NCBI RefSeq assembly: GCF_002127535.1
Contig: NZ_MUBJ01000017.1
Coordinates: forward strand, 1-64,000
Length of the DNA stretch: 64,000 nt
From: Xenorhabdus vietnamensis
Lineage (GTDB): Bacteria; Pseudomonadota; Gammaproteobacteria; Enterobacterales; Enterobacteriaceae
Direction of reading: 5' to 3'
Under the pieces are notes generated by a model. It saw only the letters and a list, made by a program, of their open reading frames with translations, had not been told where the DNA came from and did no database searches. Of the stretch, positions 9,643 through 19,631 are shown piece by piece (within the stretch, counting starts at the first letter, position 1; each line of letters opens with the position of its first letter). A program made the position numbers and the translations under genes.

Positions 9643-10821
9643 ATGTCCCAACTTAACGAAACCGCACTACCTTCAACCTCCGCTGTATCCGTCACGCCTG
9701 AACAGAAAAACGGTAAAATCAATTTGCTCGACCTTAACCGTAAGCAAATGCGTCAATTCTTTGTCGATATGGGAGAAAAACCTTTTCGTGCCGATCAGGT
9801 CATGAAATGGATTTACCATTATTGCTATGACGATTTCGAGCAAATGACCGATATCAACAAAGTACTCCGGGCGAAACTGCAACAAGTTGCTGAAATCAGG
9901 GCACCAGAAGTTGCAGAAGAGCAACGCTCCTCTGATGGCACTATTAAATGGGCGATTACTGTTGGTGATCAACAGGTTGAAACGGTTTATATCCCAGAAG
10001 ATGATCGTGCGACACTGTGTGTTTCATCTCAGGTGGGATGTGCTTTAGAGTGTAAATTTTGTTCTACCGCTCAGCAGGGTTTTAACCGTAACCTGCGGGT
10101 TTCTGAAATTATTGGCCAAGTCTGGCGTGCCGCTAAGATTATAGGATCACTGAAATCCAGTGGCCGTCGTCCCATAACCAATGTGGTGATGATGGGAATG
10201 GGAGAGCCATTGCTCAATTTGAACAATGTCGTACCAGCAATGGAAATCATGATGGATGATTTTGGCTTTGGTCTGTCAAAACGCAGAGTGACATTGTCAA
10301 CTTCTGGCGTCGTTCCTGCACTGGACAAACTGGGTGATATGATCGATGTTGCACTGGCAATTTCCTTGCATGCACCTACTGACGACATTCGTGACGAAAT
10401 CGTACCCATTAACCGCAAGTACAATATTGAAGAATTTTTGACCAGCGTGCGTCGTTACCTGACAAAATCCAATGCGAATCAGGGGCGTGTTACGGTGGAA
10501 TATGTGATGCTTGATCACGTCAATGACAGTGTTGAACAGGCCCATCAATTGGCGGAATGCCTGAAGGATACCCCTAGCAAGATCAACCTGATACCGTGGA
10601 ACCCATTCCCGGGTGCACCTTATGGGCGCAGTTCCAACAGCCGAATCGATCGCTTTTCTAAGGTGCTGATGGAATATGGTTTTACAACTATCGTGCGTAA
10701 AACGAGGGGAGATGATATTGATGCAGCATGTGGACAGCTTGCCGGTGATGTGATTGACAGAACAAAAAGGACACTGAAAAAACGTTTGGCAGGTGAACCT
10801 ATTCAGGTAAAAACAGTCTAA
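9643..10821 (+). CDS. rlmN: 23S rRNA/tRNA adenine-C2 methyltransferase RlmN
   Basis: Radical-SAM enzyme that methylates C2 of A2503 in 23S rRNA and A37 in some tRNAs. The [4Fe-4S] CxxxCxxC motif is at C133, C137 and C140 (CALECKFC), followed by SAM-binding glycines in MGMGEPL. The C-terminal segment [13 protein letters not shown] carries the conserved cysteine that forms the intermediate with RNA. Length is 392 aa, with an N-terminus slightly longer than E. coli RlmN. GAGG is upstream of the ATG. It is the first gene of the rlmN-pilW-rodZ-ispG-hisS-yfgM-bamB series. Confidence 0.97.
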   Translation: MSQLNETALPSTSAVSVTPEQKNGKINLLDLNRKQMRQFFVDMGEKPFRADQVMKWIYHYCYDDFEQMTDINKVLRAKLQQVAEIRAPEVAEEQRSSDGTIKWAITVGDQQVETVYIPEDDRATLCVSSQVGCALECKFCSTAQQGFNRNLRVSEIIGQVWRAAKIIGSLKSSGRRPITNVVMMGMGEPLLNLNNVVPAMEIMMDDFGFGLSKRRVTLSTSGVVPALDKLGDMIDVALAISLHAPTDDIRDEIVPINRKYNIEEFLTSVRRYLTKSNANQGRVTVEYVMLDHVNDSVEQAHQLAECLKDTPSKINLIPWNPFPGAPYGRSSNSRIDRFSKVLMEYGFTTIVRKTRGDDIDAACGQLAGDVIDRTKRTLKKRLAGEPIQVKTV

Positions 10822-10892
10822 TTTTCTGTTTAATACCGATTAATGGCTAAAAATCTGGCAAAGTTTGACATATCCTTATAAAGGAAAATAGT

Positions 10893-11321
10893 ATGATACG
10901 GAAATCAATAAGTTGGTCTATAGTTTGTTTTGGCCTGTTAACGGGGTGTGTGGAACGACCAACGCATCGCGCTTATCAGGTTGTTGCCATAGATACACGA
11001 TTGCAGCTAGGGAAGGCTTATTTAGCGGAGCGAAATTTATCGGCCGCTAAATATCATTTTCAAAAAGTTTTGCTGGCAGAGCCTCGTCATTCGGAGGCTC
11101 ACCTAGGTATGGCGCTGCATGAACAATATGCAGGCCGATCGGAAACCGCCAGTCAGCATTATAGAATAGCCATGCAGTATGCGGCTGGAAGTGATACTGT
11201 AGTACGTCACTACTATATTTTTCTTTGTGAACAAAAGCAGTATGAAAAAGCGGAGCAATTGATCGCGGAAAGTATGGTGATCGCGGAAAGCATGGCAAAC
11301 CGTTATAGTTGTGATAGATGA
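10893..11321 (+). CDS. pilW: Short PilW/PilF-like TPR lipoprotein
   Basis: A lipoprotein whose signal peptide ends in the lipobox LTGC (Cys at about residue 19), followed by two tetratricopeptide-like repeats at about residues 40-110. In its place between rlmN and rodZ other gammaproteobacteria carry pilW/pilF, the pilotin for type IV pilus secretin assembly. Homologues I know are about 250 aa; this one is 142 aa, so the C-terminal TPRs are missing. The last 20 codons contain a duplicated 18-bp unit before the stop, suggesting the 3' end has decayed. Function in pilus assembly is therefore uncertain. Confidence 0.7.
   Translation: MIRKSISWSIVCFGLLTGCVERPTHRAYQVVAIDTRLQLGKAYLAERNLSAAKYHFQKVLLAEPRHSEAHLGMALHEQYAGRSETASQHYRIAMQYAAGSDTVVRHYYIFLCEQKQYEKAEQLIAESMVIAESMANRYSCDR
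11261..11296 (+). repeat. 2 x 18-bp tandem duplication in pilW
   Basis: Two 18-bp units differing at two positions encode the repeated peptide IAESMV / IAESMA, seven codons before the stop. The unit is a multiple of three, so the frame is kept. Confidence 0.9.
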
Positions 11322-11440
11322 TTTTTTGCGTTCGACTCAGTAATTAGATGATTTCACTACATAAATTAAGTGATATGTTCTATCAATTTAATTTGTGTAA
11401 ATTCTTTAAACCAGAACAGTACCAGTGTCCCTAGCTAATA

Positions 11441-12454
11441 ATGAAGACTGAAACTTACCCAGAAGAAGCCAATCTGACAATAGGTCAGATTTTGCGTCAG
11501 GCTCGTGAAAAGCATGAGCTTTCTCAGCAAACTGTGGCAGATCGCTTGTGTCTTAAACTGTCCACTGTTCGCGATATTGAAGAAGATAATATCCCGTCAA
11601 GTATTTCACCAACATTTTTGCGTGGGTATATTCGTGCCTATGCAAAATTGGTTCAAGTGCCTGAGTCTGAAATCTTGAGCACTTTGGATAAACAAATGCC
11701 ATCTAAGGCTATAAAAACGTCTCCTATGCAAAGTTTTTCTGCGGGGAAAAAACGTAAGAAGCGTGATGGCTGGTTAATGAAGATAACATGGATTGTTATC
11801 ATTTTATTATTGGGAATGACGGTTCTGTGGTGGTGGCAGAACTATGGGGCACAACAAACAGAATTGTCTTCAATGTCAGAACAATATAGTACCAAGGACG
11901 CTCAGGTAACAGCTTCTGAAAAAGCACCAACCATAGGAAAGAATAACGAATCCGTTCCTCTTAAAGAAAAGCAATCTGTGGCGGCATCCCAAGGTAATGT
12001 TTCCCAAGAAAAAACGTCACCAGCAGAAGCAAGTGATACTGCAGTAAGCAGCATGGCTCCGGTATCTTCTACTCCTAAAACAGTATCATTGCCCGTTAAT
12101 AAACCAGCAACAAATACGACAACAGAAAATTCGACCTCTTCCGCCAATACAGAGATGGATCATTCTGTTGCGAGTACATCATTGGTTGATGTGAGTGATA
12201 TCAGTGCGGTGAACAACAATGGACTCATTGTAAATTTTAAAGGTCGATCCTGGCTGGAAATCAGAAATGCTAAAGGCAATGTGTTGTACAGCGGTATTAA
12301 AAATAAAGGTGATAGCCTGAAATTTTCCGGTGAGTCGATTTACTCATTGACGATTGGAGTACCTGCTGAAGTTGAAGTTTTGTTCAAAGGAAAACCAGTG
12401 GATCTGAGTTCATTTGCGAAGAAACATGTCACTGCTAAATTGAAACTGAAATAG
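11441..12454 (+). CDS. rodZ: Cytoskeletal cell-shape protein RodZ
   Basis: Inner-membrane bitopic protein linking MreB filaments to the elongation machinery. The cytoplasmic N-terminus has the RodZ helix-turn-helix (about residues 15-75). A basic stretch (KKRKKRDGW) precedes one transmembrane segment at about residues 112-132. A Ser/Thr/Pro-rich periplasmic linker follows, then the C-terminal DUF4115 beta domain (about residues 250-335). At 337 aa it has the E. coli length. A long inverted repeat follows the stop. Confidence 0.96.
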   Translation: MKTETYPEEANLTIGQILRQAREKHELSQQTVADRLCLKLSTVRDIEEDNIPSSISPTFLRGYIRAYAKLVQVPESEILSTLDKQMPSKAIKTSPMQSFSAGKKRKKRDGWLMKITWIVIILLLGMTVLWWWQNYGAQQTELSSMSEQYSTKDAQVTASEKAPTIGKNNESVPLKEKQSVAASQGNVSQEKTSPAEASDTAVSSMAPVSSTPKTVSLPVNKPATNTTTENSTSSANTEMDHSVASTSLVDVSDISAVNNNGLIVNFKGRSWLEIRNAKGNVLYSGIKNKGDSLKFSGESIYSLTIGVPAEVEVLFKGKPVDLSSFAKKHVTAKLKLK

Positions 12455-12467
12455 ACTCCTTAAATTT

Positions 12468-12501
12468 AGGCGAACATTGAATTAAGAATTCATGTTCGCC
12501 T
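12468..12501 (+). terminator. hairpin between rodZ and ispG
   Basis: A perfect 10-bp inverted repeat (AGGCGAACAT at 12468-12477 with ATGTTCGCCT at 12492-12501) has a 14-base loop. It lacks a good T-tract, so it may attenuate or stabilise RNA rather than terminate. Confidence 0.5.
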
Positions 12502-12503
12502 GT

Positions 12504-12541
12504 GTGTATTATTCATCACAGCGTGTATTATTCACCACAGC
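12504..12541 (+). repeat. 2 x 19-bp tandem duplication upstream of ispG
   Basis: Two adjacent 19-bp copies beginning GTGTATTATTCA and ending CACAGC differ at one base. They lie in the leader between the hairpin and the ispG start. Confidence 0.9.
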
Positions 12542-12595
12542 ATAGTTGTAATTTTTATAAACAAAATACAGGGATGTAGGGGAGTAATGTAAAAA

Positions 12596-13717
12596 ATGCA
12601 TAATGAATCACCGATAAAAAGACGTAAATCTAAACGTATTTATGTCGGTAATGTGCCCATAGGGAATGGCGCACCAATTGCGGTGCAATCAATGACTAAC
12701 ACACGGACAACCGATGTTGAGGCGACTGTCAATCAAATTAGGGCGCTGGAGCGTGTAGGTGTTGATATCGTTCGTGTTTCAGTTCCAACAATGGATGCAG
12801 CCGAAGCGTTCAAGTCTATCAAACAGCAGGTCAGTATTCCTCTTGTAGCCGATATTCATTTCGATTACCGCATTGCATTGCAAGTCGCGGAATATGGTGT
12901 TGACTGTCTGCGCATCAACCCTGGCAATATCGGTAACGAAGAGCGTATCCGTCAGGTTGTGGATTGTGCCCGCCACAATAACATTCCAATTCGCATTGGG
13001 GTCAATGGTGGATCGCTGGAAAAGGATCTACAGGAGAAATATGGCGAACCTACGCCAGAAGCATTGGTTGAGTCAGCAATGCGTCATGTGGATATTCTGG
13101 ATCGCCTGAATTTCGATCAGTTTAAGGTGAGTGTCAAGGCATCTGATGTTTTCTTGGCGGTTGGGGCATATCGTTTGCTGGCACAAAAAATTGATCAGCC
13201 GTTGCATCTTGGCATTACTGAAGCTGGCGGCGCCCGTGCTGGCGCGGTGAAGTCCTCAATTGGTCTTGGAATTTTATTATCAGAAGGAATTGGCGATACG
13301 TTGCGCATTTCGTTGGCCGCAGATCCAGTGGAAGAAGTTAAAGTCGGTTTTGATATTCTGAAAGCATTACGTATTCGCTCAAGGGGCATTAATTTCATTG
13401 CCTGCCCAACTTGTTCGCGTCAGGAATTTGACGTTATCGGTACGGTTAATGCGCTTGAACAGCGTCTTGAAGATTTAATCACTCCAATGGATGTTTCTAT
13501 CATTGGTTGTGTCGTGAATGGTCCCGGGGAAGCAGAAGTTTCGACACTTGGCGTAACGGGAGCGAAAACAAAAAGCGGCTTTTATGAAGATGGCATTCGT
13601 CAAAAAGAGCGCCTTAACAATAAAGATTTGATTGATCAGCTTGAAGCAAAAATCCGAGCAAAGGCAGCTATCCTTGATGCTAATAACCGAATCAGCGTCA
13701 ATCAACTTGATGAATAA
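12596..13717 (+). CDS. ispG: 4-hydroxy-3-methylbut-2-enyl diphosphate synthase IspG
   Basis: Penultimate enzyme of the MEP isoprenoid pathway. It reductively opens methylerythritol cyclodiphosphate to HMBPP using a [4Fe-4S] cluster and flavodoxin. The cluster ligands C270 and C273 (CPTC) and C305 ([10 protein letters not shown]) are visible, as is an N-terminal TIM-barrel domain. At 373 aa the length matches the E. coli protein. hisS follows after 223 bp that include a hairpin, so hisS may have its own promoter. Confidence 0.97.
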   Translation: MHNESPIKRRKSKRIYVGNVPIGNGAPIAVQSMTNTRTTDVEATVNQIRALERVGVDIVRVSVPTMDAAEAFKSIKQQVSIPLVADIHFDYRIALQVAEYGVDCLRINPGNIGNEERIRQVVDCARHNNIPIRIGVNGGSLEKDLQEKYGEPTPEALVESAMRHVDILDRLNFDQFKVSVKASDVFLAVGAYRLLAQKIDQPLHLGITEAGGARAGAVKSSIGLGILLSEGIGDTLRISLAADPVEEVKVGFDILKALRIRSRGINFIACPTCSRQEFDVIGTVNALEQRLEDLITPMDVSIIGCVVNGPGEAEVSTLGVTGAKTKSGFYEDGIRQKERLNNKDLIDQLEAKIRAKAAILDANNRISVNQLDE

Positions 13718-13727
13718 GATACTTAAT

Positions 13728-13766
13728 GCTGGCTCATGCTATCATGAACCAGCTATGCCTTTTATC
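13728..13766 (+). terminator. possible terminator after ispG
   Basis: GCTGGCTCAT (13728-13737) pairs with ATGAACCAGC (13744-13753) with one mismatch and is followed by a modestly T-rich stretch. Confidence 0.45.
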
Positions 13767-13940
13767 TTATGCCATGTATCTATAACTCAATGGATTTCGA
13801 GTTTCAGATAACTAAAGCTGCAACTTGAAAGATAAACTAGTTTATCGGTACACAGTTATAGTTTTGCTTGCAGATTGAACCCCGCAAGTATTCGCTTTTA
13901 TAATCGATGGCATTGTATAAATATTAATAAGAGATAAAAC

Positions 13941-15218
13941 GTGACAAAAAATATCCCAGCTATTCGTGGCATGAACGATTGCCTTCCTGCTGAAACGGCC
14001 ATCTGGCAACGAGTTGAATCCACGGTGAAACGTGTGCTGTCAGGTTATGGTTTTAGCGAAATTCGGACACCGATTGTAGAGCAGACCCCGTTATTCAAAC
14101 GTGCCATTGGGGAAGTGACCGATGTTGTCGAAAAAGAGATGTATACCTTTGACGACCGCAATGGTGAAAGCTTGACCCTGCGCCCAGAAAATACGGCAGG
14201 ATGTGTTCGTGCCGGTATTCAGCATGGTCTGCTGTACAATCAGGAACAGCGTTTGTGGTACATCGGGCCTATGTTCCGTTATGAGCGTCCACAAAAAGGC
14301 CGCTATCGCCAATTCCATCAGTTGGGAGCTGAAGTGTTTGGTCTTCAGGGGCCGGATATTGATGCTGAAATGATTTTAATGACAGCCCGTTGGTGGCGTG
14401 AACTAGGTATTGCTGATCACGTTACACTTGAATTGAACTCTATTGGTTCACAGGAAGCCCGGGCAAATTATCGTGAAGCACTGGTGGCTTTCCTTGAGCA
14501 GCACAAAGAGAAGCTGGATGAAGATTGCCAGCGCCGCATGTATACCAACCCACTGCGTGTATTGGATTCCAAAAACCCTGAAATTCAGCAACTTCTTAAT
14601 GATGCGCCGGAGTTGTTTGACTATCTTGATAGCGAATCGAAAGAACACTTTGATGGACTGTGTCAGATACTTGATAGTGCAGGTGTCAAATACCGTATTA
14701 ATCAGCGTCTGGTTCGCGGCCTTGATTACTATAATCGTACTGTTTTTGAATGGGTGACATCTGCTTTGGGTGCACAGGGAACCGTTTGTGCGGGGGGGCG
14801 TTACGATGGTTTGGTTGAGCAATTGGGCGGTAAGGCAACACCCGCTGTGGGTTTTGCAATGGGCATGGAACGTATGGTTCTGTTAGTGCAGGAAATCAAT
14901 CCCGATTTTGTTGCTGACCTGACAGTTGCCGATGTTTATCTCTCTTCCTTTGGTGAAGGCAGCCAGCAAGCTGCATTGATATTGGCAGAAAAAATTCGTG
15001 ATCAACTGCCTGAATTGCGTCTGATGACCAACCATGGTGGTGGTAACTTTAAGAAACAGTTGGCGCGTGCAGGCAAACACGGTGCCAAAGTTGCCTTGAT
15101 CCTTGGGGAAGATGAAATTCAAGCTGGCAATATCACAGTGAAAGATTTACGAAGCGGTGAACAAGAAACGTTGCTACAACAAGCAGTCGCAGCGCGTTTG
15201 AGAGAACTGTTAGGCTAA
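13941..15218 (+). CDS. hisS: Histidyl-tRNA synthetase
   Basis: Class II aminoacyl-tRNA synthetase that charges tRNA-His. The start is GTG, giving [16 protein letters not shown], which aligns with the E. coli N-terminus, with AAGAG about eight bases upstream. Class II motif 2 ([17 protein letters not shown]) and the histidine-specific motifs [15 protein letters not shown] and [13 protein letters not shown] are intact. A C-terminal anticodon-binding domain completes 425 aa. yfgM begins 14 bp after the stop. Confidence 0.98.
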   Translation: MTKNIPAIRGMNDCLPAETAIWQRVESTVKRVLSGYGFSEIRTPIVEQTPLFKRAIGEVTDVVEKEMYTFDDRNGESLTLRPENTAGCVRAGIQHGLLYNQEQRLWYIGPMFRYERPQKGRYRQFHQLGAEVFGLQGPDIDAEMILMTARWWRELGIADHVTLELNSIGSQEARANYREALVAFLEQHKEKLDEDCQRRMYTNPLRVLDSKNPEIQQLLNDAPELFDYLDSESKEHFDGLCQILDSAGVKYRINQRLVRGLDYYNRTVFEWVTSALGAQGTVCAGGRYDGLVEQLGGKATPAVGFAMGMERMVLLVQEINPDFVADLTVADVYLSSFGEGSQQAALILAEKIRDQLPELRLMTNHGGGNFKKQLARAGKHGAKVALILGEDEIQAGNITVKDLRSGEQETLLQQAVAARLRELLG

Positions 15219-15232
15219 GGAGAAAGACTCTA

Positions 15233-15853
15233 GTGCAAGTCTATACCACTGAAAATGAACAAGTTGACGCAATAAAGCGTTTTTTATCTACCAACGGTAA
15301 ATACCTTGCTGTTGGTTTAGTATTAGGTATTGGTGCTTTGATTGGCTGGCGTTACTGGCAGACTCATCAAACAAACCAGTTACATGATACGGCGGCAGTA
15401 TTTGAGAAATTGAACAAATCATTGCAGTCGGGGTCGAAAGAAAGCGTTGTTGCCGTAGAAAAGTTCGCTAATGAAACGAATAATGTCTACGGTGTTATGG
15501 CGGAGCTGGAACTGGCAAAACAGGCTATTACCCAAAATAATCTGGCTCAGGCAGAGAAAAATTTGCTGGCGGCCTCCGGTAAAGCCAAAGATGAGGACAT
15601 GCAAGCATTGTTCAATATTCGTTTGGCCCGGGTTCAATTGTCGGAAGATAAAACGGATGCTGCGCTGAAAACGCTGGAGCTGGTCAAAGGCAAGGGATGG
15701 AAGGTTATGGTTGAGAATATTCGTGGGGATATTCTGACCAAAAAAGGAGATATTGCTGGCGCGCGCGCAGCATATTCTATGGGGCTTGGATCTGATGGCC
15801 CTAAACTAATCAAAGACCTCATGAAAATTAAACTTAATAATTTATCCAACTAA
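15233..15853 (+). CDS. yfgM: Inner-membrane TPR ancillary chaperone YfgM
   Basis: Inner-membrane protein that associates with the SecYEG translocon and PpiD and assists periplasmic chaperoning. It starts at GTG with AGGAGA about ten bases before it. One transmembrane helix at about residues 22-42 (YLAVGLVLGIGALIGWRYW) is followed by a periplasmic TPR-like domain. At 206 aa it matches the E. coli length. It is linked to hisS and bamB by gaps of 14 and 16 bp. Confidence 0.95.
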   Translation: MQVYTTENEQVDAIKRFLSTNGKYLAVGLVLGIGALIGWRYWQTHQTNQLHDTAAVFEKLNKSLQSGSKESVVAVEKFANETNNVYGVMAELELAKQAITQNNLAQAEKNLLAASGKAKDEDMQALFNIRLARVQLSEDKTDAALKTLELVKGKGWKVMVENIRGDILTKKGDIAGARAAYSMGLGSDGPKLIKDLMKIKLNNLSN

Positions 15854-15869
15854 GGGAGCCAACTTCATA

Positions 15870-17042
15870 ATGCAACTGCGAAAAACACTCTTGGTTGGGC
15901 TGGTTGCTTCTGTTCTGCTGGCAGGTTGTTCAAGCGAACAGGATACGGTAACAATGTCACCGTTGCCGAAGGTTGAAAATCAATTTAAACCTCGTATCGC
16001 TTGGGATAAGTCTGTTGGGAGTGGCATTGGGCAGTATTACTCTCATTTATCACCAGCTTGGCAGGGTTCAACGGTTTACGTTGCTGATCGTCATGGTGTT
16101 GTCAAAGCACTTGATATAGACAGCGGTAAAGAGTTGTGGGCAACGGATCTGTCAGAAAAAGCAGGTTTGTTGTCATCCCGCTTGCCAGCGCTGCTTTCCG
16201 GTGGTTTGACTGTATCCGGTGATCGCTTGTATGTCGGAACAGAAAAGGCAAAAGTCATCGCACTGGATACAACGAGCGGTAAGGTTGAATGGGATTCAAC
16301 AGTTGCTGGTGAAGCGTTGTCCCGTCCTGTAGTAAGTGATGGCCTTGTCTTGATTCATACTGGCAATGGTATGTTGCAGGCATTGAACGAAACTGATGGT
16401 AGCGCTGCTTGGTCAGTTAACATAGATACACCTCCATTATCAGTTCGTGGTGAATCTGCTCCTGCCGTAGCCTATGGTGCAGCAGTTGTAGGTGGTGATA
16501 ATGGTCGAATCAGTGCTATTTTGCTGTCTCAGGGGCAATTAATTTGGCAACAGAGGATTTCTCAGGTAACAGGTTCTACCGAAATAGATCGCCTGAATGA
16601 TGTTGATATGACCCCAGTCATTTCTGAAAATATTATTTATGCCATGGCTTATAACGGCAGTTTAGTAGCAATGGATATGCGTTCAGGTCAGATCATCTGG
16701 AAACGTGAACTGGGCTCGGTGAATGATATGGTCATCACGGACAGCAATATTTTTATTGTTGATCAAAATGACCGTATCTTGTCTCTGCGTAAGAGTGATG
16801 GAGTGACTTTATGGTCGCAAAATAATCTCTTGCACCGTAACCTGACAGCCCCGGAAATGTATAATGGCTATCTGGTTGTTGGTGATGGTGAAGGTTACCT
16901 GCATTGGTTGAATATGGCTGATGGCAAATTTGTGGCGCAGAACAAGGTTGATAGTTCTGGCCTGTTGAGTCGCCCAGTTGTTGCCAGTGATAAACTGATG
17001 GTACAAGCGAAGAACGGAACAGTTTATCTGTATACTCGCTAA
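15870..17042 (+). CDS. bamB: Outer-membrane assembly lipoprotein BamB
   Basis: Eight-bladed beta-propeller lipoprotein of the BAM complex that helps insert beta-barrel proteins into the outer membrane. The signal peptide ends in the lipobox LLAGC (Cys at residue 20), and PQQ-like propeller repeats such as ALDIDSGKELW and AMDMRSGQIIW run through the mature part. Length is 390 aa. It ends the hisS-yfgM-bamB unit, as a good terminator follows 33 bp downstream. Confidence 0.97.
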   Translation: MQLRKTLLVGLVASVLLAGCSSEQDTVTMSPLPKVENQFKPRIAWDKSVGSGIGQYYSHLSPAWQGSTVYVADRHGVVKALDIDSGKELWATDLSEKAGLLSSRLPALLSGGLTVSGDRLYVGTEKAKVIALDTTSGKVEWDSTVAGEALSRPVVSDGLVLIHTGNGMLQALNETDGSAAWSVNIDTPPLSVRGESAPAVAYGAAVVGGDNGRISAILLSQGQLIWQQRISQVTGSTEIDRLNDVDMTPVISENIIYAMAYNGSLVAMDMRSGQIIWKRELGSVNDMVITDSNIFIVDQNDRILSLRKSDGVTLWSQNNLLHRNLTAPEMYNGYLVVGDGEGYLHWLNMADGKFVAQNKVDSSGLLSRPVVASDKLMVQAKNGTVYLYTR

Positions 17043-17075
17043 TTCCAGAACGTGTTTTAAATAACACGAAATTAT

Positions 17076-17115
17076 ACGGCTCCTGGACAGTAACAGGAGC
17101 CGTTTCGTCTTTTTA
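17076..17115 (+). terminator. intrinsic terminator after bamB
   Basis: A perfect 10-bp stem (ACGGCTCCTG at 17076-17085 with CAGGAGCCGT at 17094-17103) is followed by TTCGTCTTTTT. Confidence 0.92.
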
Positions 17116-17203
17116 GTATCTTTGTATCTTGTTGTGGTGAACAACATTGAAAGGGCACTTTCAGCAGGATATCGATTTAAATATAGTCATGAGGCATCAA
17201 AAA

Positions 17204-18694
17204 ATGATACCTGTCGTTGCGCTGGTTGGGCGCCCGAATGTTGGAAAATCCACCTTATTTAACCGATTAACCCGAACCAGAGATGCGCTGGTAGCGGACT
17301 TCCCTGGCTTAACCCGTGATCGTAAGTATGGACGGGCAGAGGTTGAAGAGCAGGAGTTCATCATCATTGATACGGGAGGTATCGATGGTACAGAAGACGG
17401 CGTAGAAACGCATATGGCCACACAATCTCTTATGGCCATAGAAGAGGCTGATATCGTTCTCTTTATGGTTGATGCCAGATCGGGACTGATGCCCGCTGAC
17501 CATGCGATTGCCAAACATCTGCGTAGCCGTGAAAAAGCAACTTTCTTGGTGGCGAATAAAACTGATGGTATTGATATTGACACCTCTATAGCTGAATTTT
17601 ATTCACTGGGGTTAGGGGATATTTATTCCATCGCTGCTTCTCACGGTCGTGGTGTGACACAACTGATTGAACGTGTGCTACTGCCATTTTCTGATAAAGA
17701 AGAAACGGAAGAAGTCGAACTGACTGAAGAAGAAGCTAACGCAGCTTATTGGGCAGAAATGGAGCAAGCTGAGTTGGATGCTTCTGCTGAACAAGAAGAA
17801 GAGGAGGCATTTGATCCTACCGCCTTGCCACTGAAACTTGCAATTGTTGGCCGCCCTAATGTGGGTAAATCCACATTAACCAACCGTATTCTGGGTGAAG
17901 AACGTGTTGTTGTTTATGATATGCCAGGTACAACCCGTGACAGCATTTATATTCCTATGGAGCGTGATGGCCGTGAATATATTTTGATTGATACCGCGGG
18001 CGTTCGTAAGCGTGGAAAAGTCACTGAAACAGTTGAAAAATTCTCTGTGATTAAAACGCTTCAAGCGATTGAAGATGCGAATGTTGTGTTGCTGGTAGTG
18101 GATGCCCGCGAAGGAATTTCTGATCAAGATCTCTCTTTGCTTGGTTTTATTCTTAACAGTGGCCGTTCTCTGGTTATTGCTGTAAATAAATGGGACGGTA
18201 TGAGTCAGGAAGATAAAGATCACGTCAAAGATATGCTTGATCTGCGTTTGGGTTTTGTCGATTTTGCGCGTGTTCACTTTATTTCTGCATTGCATGGTAG
18301 TGGTGTCGGGAATTTATTTGAATCAATTCAGGAAGCCTATGAAAGTGCAACCCGCCGTGTTAACACTGCTTTATTGACCCGTATAATGCGTATGGCTGAA
18401 GATGATCATCAACCACCGATGATTCGTGGCCGCAGAGTGAAAATGAAGTATGCCCATGCTGGTGGATATAACCCACCTATTGTGGTTATCCATGGTAATC
18501 AGGTGACGGCTTTACCGGATTCTTATAAGCGTTATTTGATGAATTATTTCCGCCGTTCTTTGAAGGTGATGGGAACACCTATCCGCATTCAATTTAAAGA
18601 AGGCGCTAATCCTTATGCGGGCAAGAAAAATACATTAACAACGACTCAGCTTCGTAAACGTAAGCGTTTGATGGAACATCTGAAAAAACGTTAA
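17204..18694 (+). CDS. der: Ribosome-assembly GTPase Der (EngA)
   Basis: Essential GTPase with two tandem G domains, acting in 50S subunit maturation. The P-loops GRPNVGKS are at residues 9-16 and from residue 216; an acidic linker lies between the G domains and a KH-like domain is at the C-terminus. I chose the ATG at 17204 because [16 protein letters not shown] matches the E. coli start and GAGG lies nine bases upstream. In-frame ATGs at 17147 and 17189 would add up to 19 residues with no counterpart in E. coli Der. The protein is 496 aa. Confidence 0.97.
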   Translation: MIPVVALVGRPNVGKSTLFNRLTRTRDALVADFPGLTRDRKYGRAEVEEQEFIIIDTGGIDGTEDGVETHMATQSLMAIEEADIVLFMVDARSGLMPADHAIAKHLRSREKATFLVANKTDGIDIDTSIAEFYSLGLGDIYSIAASHGRGVTQLIERVLLPFSDKEETEEVELTEEEANAAYWAEMEQAELDASAEQEEEEAFDPTALPLKLAIVGRPNVGKSTLTNRILGEERVVVYDMPGTTRDSIYIPMERDGREYILIDTAGVRKRGKVTETVEKFSVIKTLQAIEDANVVLLVVDAREGISDQDLSLLGFILNSGRSLVIAVNKWDGMSQEDKDHVKDMLDLRLGFVDFARVHFISALHGSGVGNLFESIQEAYESATRRVNTALLTRIMRMAEDDHQPPMIRGRRVKMKYAHAGGYNPPIVVIHGNQVTALPDSYKRYLMNYFRRSLKVMGTPIRIQFKEGANPYAGKKNTLTTTQLRKRKRLMEHLKKR

Positions 18695-18715
18695 TTATTT
18701 CAAAATACTGTTATA

Positions 18716-18745
18716 AATAAAGGGCTGTTTTCAGCCCTTTATTAT
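18716..18745 (+). terminator. intrinsic terminator after der
   Basis: AATAAAGGGCTG pairs with CAGCCCTTTATT across a 4-base T loop, followed by an AT-rich tail. Confidence 0.9.
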
Positions 18746-19098
18746 TAAGTAAACGTATAATTTTTTCTTTTTAAATATAAGCTTATGATTTTGTGATTTT
18801 TCTATTTATTCTTCTTTTTAAGAAAGTCATTCAACTATCATAAATATAAAAAATACTACATAAAATAATTTTACAAGTAAAACTAATTAGTTGAAAAATT
18901 TTCTCATGAATATCAGTGTAATTATATACCCTGCTGTATTAATTTGGATATTTTTCTTATTGGTTATCTTAAATATTATGTAAATCAGTGAATAATGCTA
19001 CACTTCAGTTAAGTTTGTTTTTGACACTTGTTATCTGTTTCTATGATAGAACATTTTTCTAAAATTAAATTTATTTAAAAAAAGTTTTCTCCAAAAAT
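18746..19098. other. AT-rich intergenic region
   Basis: About 350 bp of strongly AT-rich DNA between der and the protease locus. On the minus strand, downstream of the prosegment gene, I see no continuation of a protease reading frame and no convincing terminator. Nothing else is recognised. Confidence 0.5.
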
Positions 19099-19335
19099 TT
19101 ATTTTCCTGATAGTTGGTAACTGCCTTCTGATTCAGAAAAATTTTTATTTTTATAGAACAGGGGGTCATCTTTAGGGTCTGAGGGATCTTCGCTGATTGA
19201 TTTTTCCATTAGTTTATTAACGTGATCTAATGTATTTAAAACACTTTCTTTGTCATTAGCATCACAGGTTTTTGCAATATATTCCAATAAATAAGGAGGG
19301 ATTATATTCTGTTTACTCGTTCTATTATTATTCAT
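19099..19335 (-). CDS. Stand-alone protealysin-type prosegment (truncated paralogue)
   Basis: A 78 aa protein homologous only to the propeptide of the two neighbouring M4 proteases. IIPPYLLEYIAKTCDANDKE and the following LNTLDHVNKLM align with IIPPFLLEYVVKIC and LKTLDHVYNLM in the adjacent gene. The PP-L motif of protealysin prosegments is kept. No catalytic domain follows, and the DNA beyond the stop is non-coding. The start keeps the conserved leader (AGGTATTATC before ATG) shared by all three copies. It may be a decayed third gene, or a retained propeptide acting in trans as an inhibitor or folding helper. The homology is visible; the role is speculation. Confidence 0.65.
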   Translation of the reverse strand: MNNNRTSKQNIIPPYLLEYIAKTCDANDKESVLNTLDHVNKLMEKSISEDPSDPKDDPLFYKNKNFSESEGSYQLSGK

Positions 19336-19584
19336 GATAATACCTTGTTTTGTATGTGTTGCCGTGTTGGTGTATATTTCTCCTAACTCAAATAGTAACT
19401 AAATTAACCATGTTAGTCACTACTAAAAATGTAAATTTTTATGATATGACACAAAGTAGTAAAATAATTCATTTTATGAAATAGAGGGATAATTTATTAT
19501 TAGCGATCTGCAACTTTGAAAAAATAAAAAATTTGATTCAAATAGTAGATATGAGTAGAGGAAGTGGAGGAATATATAAATATA

Positions 19585-19609
19585 ATCAAGACCTTCCTTG
19601 GTCTTTGAT
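19585..19609 (-). terminator. probable terminator of the first M4 protease gene
   Basis: ATCAAGACC (19585-19593) and GGTCTTTGAT (19600-19609) form a stem with one bulge about 20 bp after the stop on the minus strand, followed there by an AT-rich stretch. Confidence 0.5.
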
Positions 19610-19631
19610 GATTAGTGAGATATTCTTGCTT

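Noticed and set aside
14448-14822. Long minus-strand open frame inside hisS
   Set aside because: It is a shadow of hisS, whose plus-strand product is fully conserved; the same applies to the other antisense frames within housekeeping genes.
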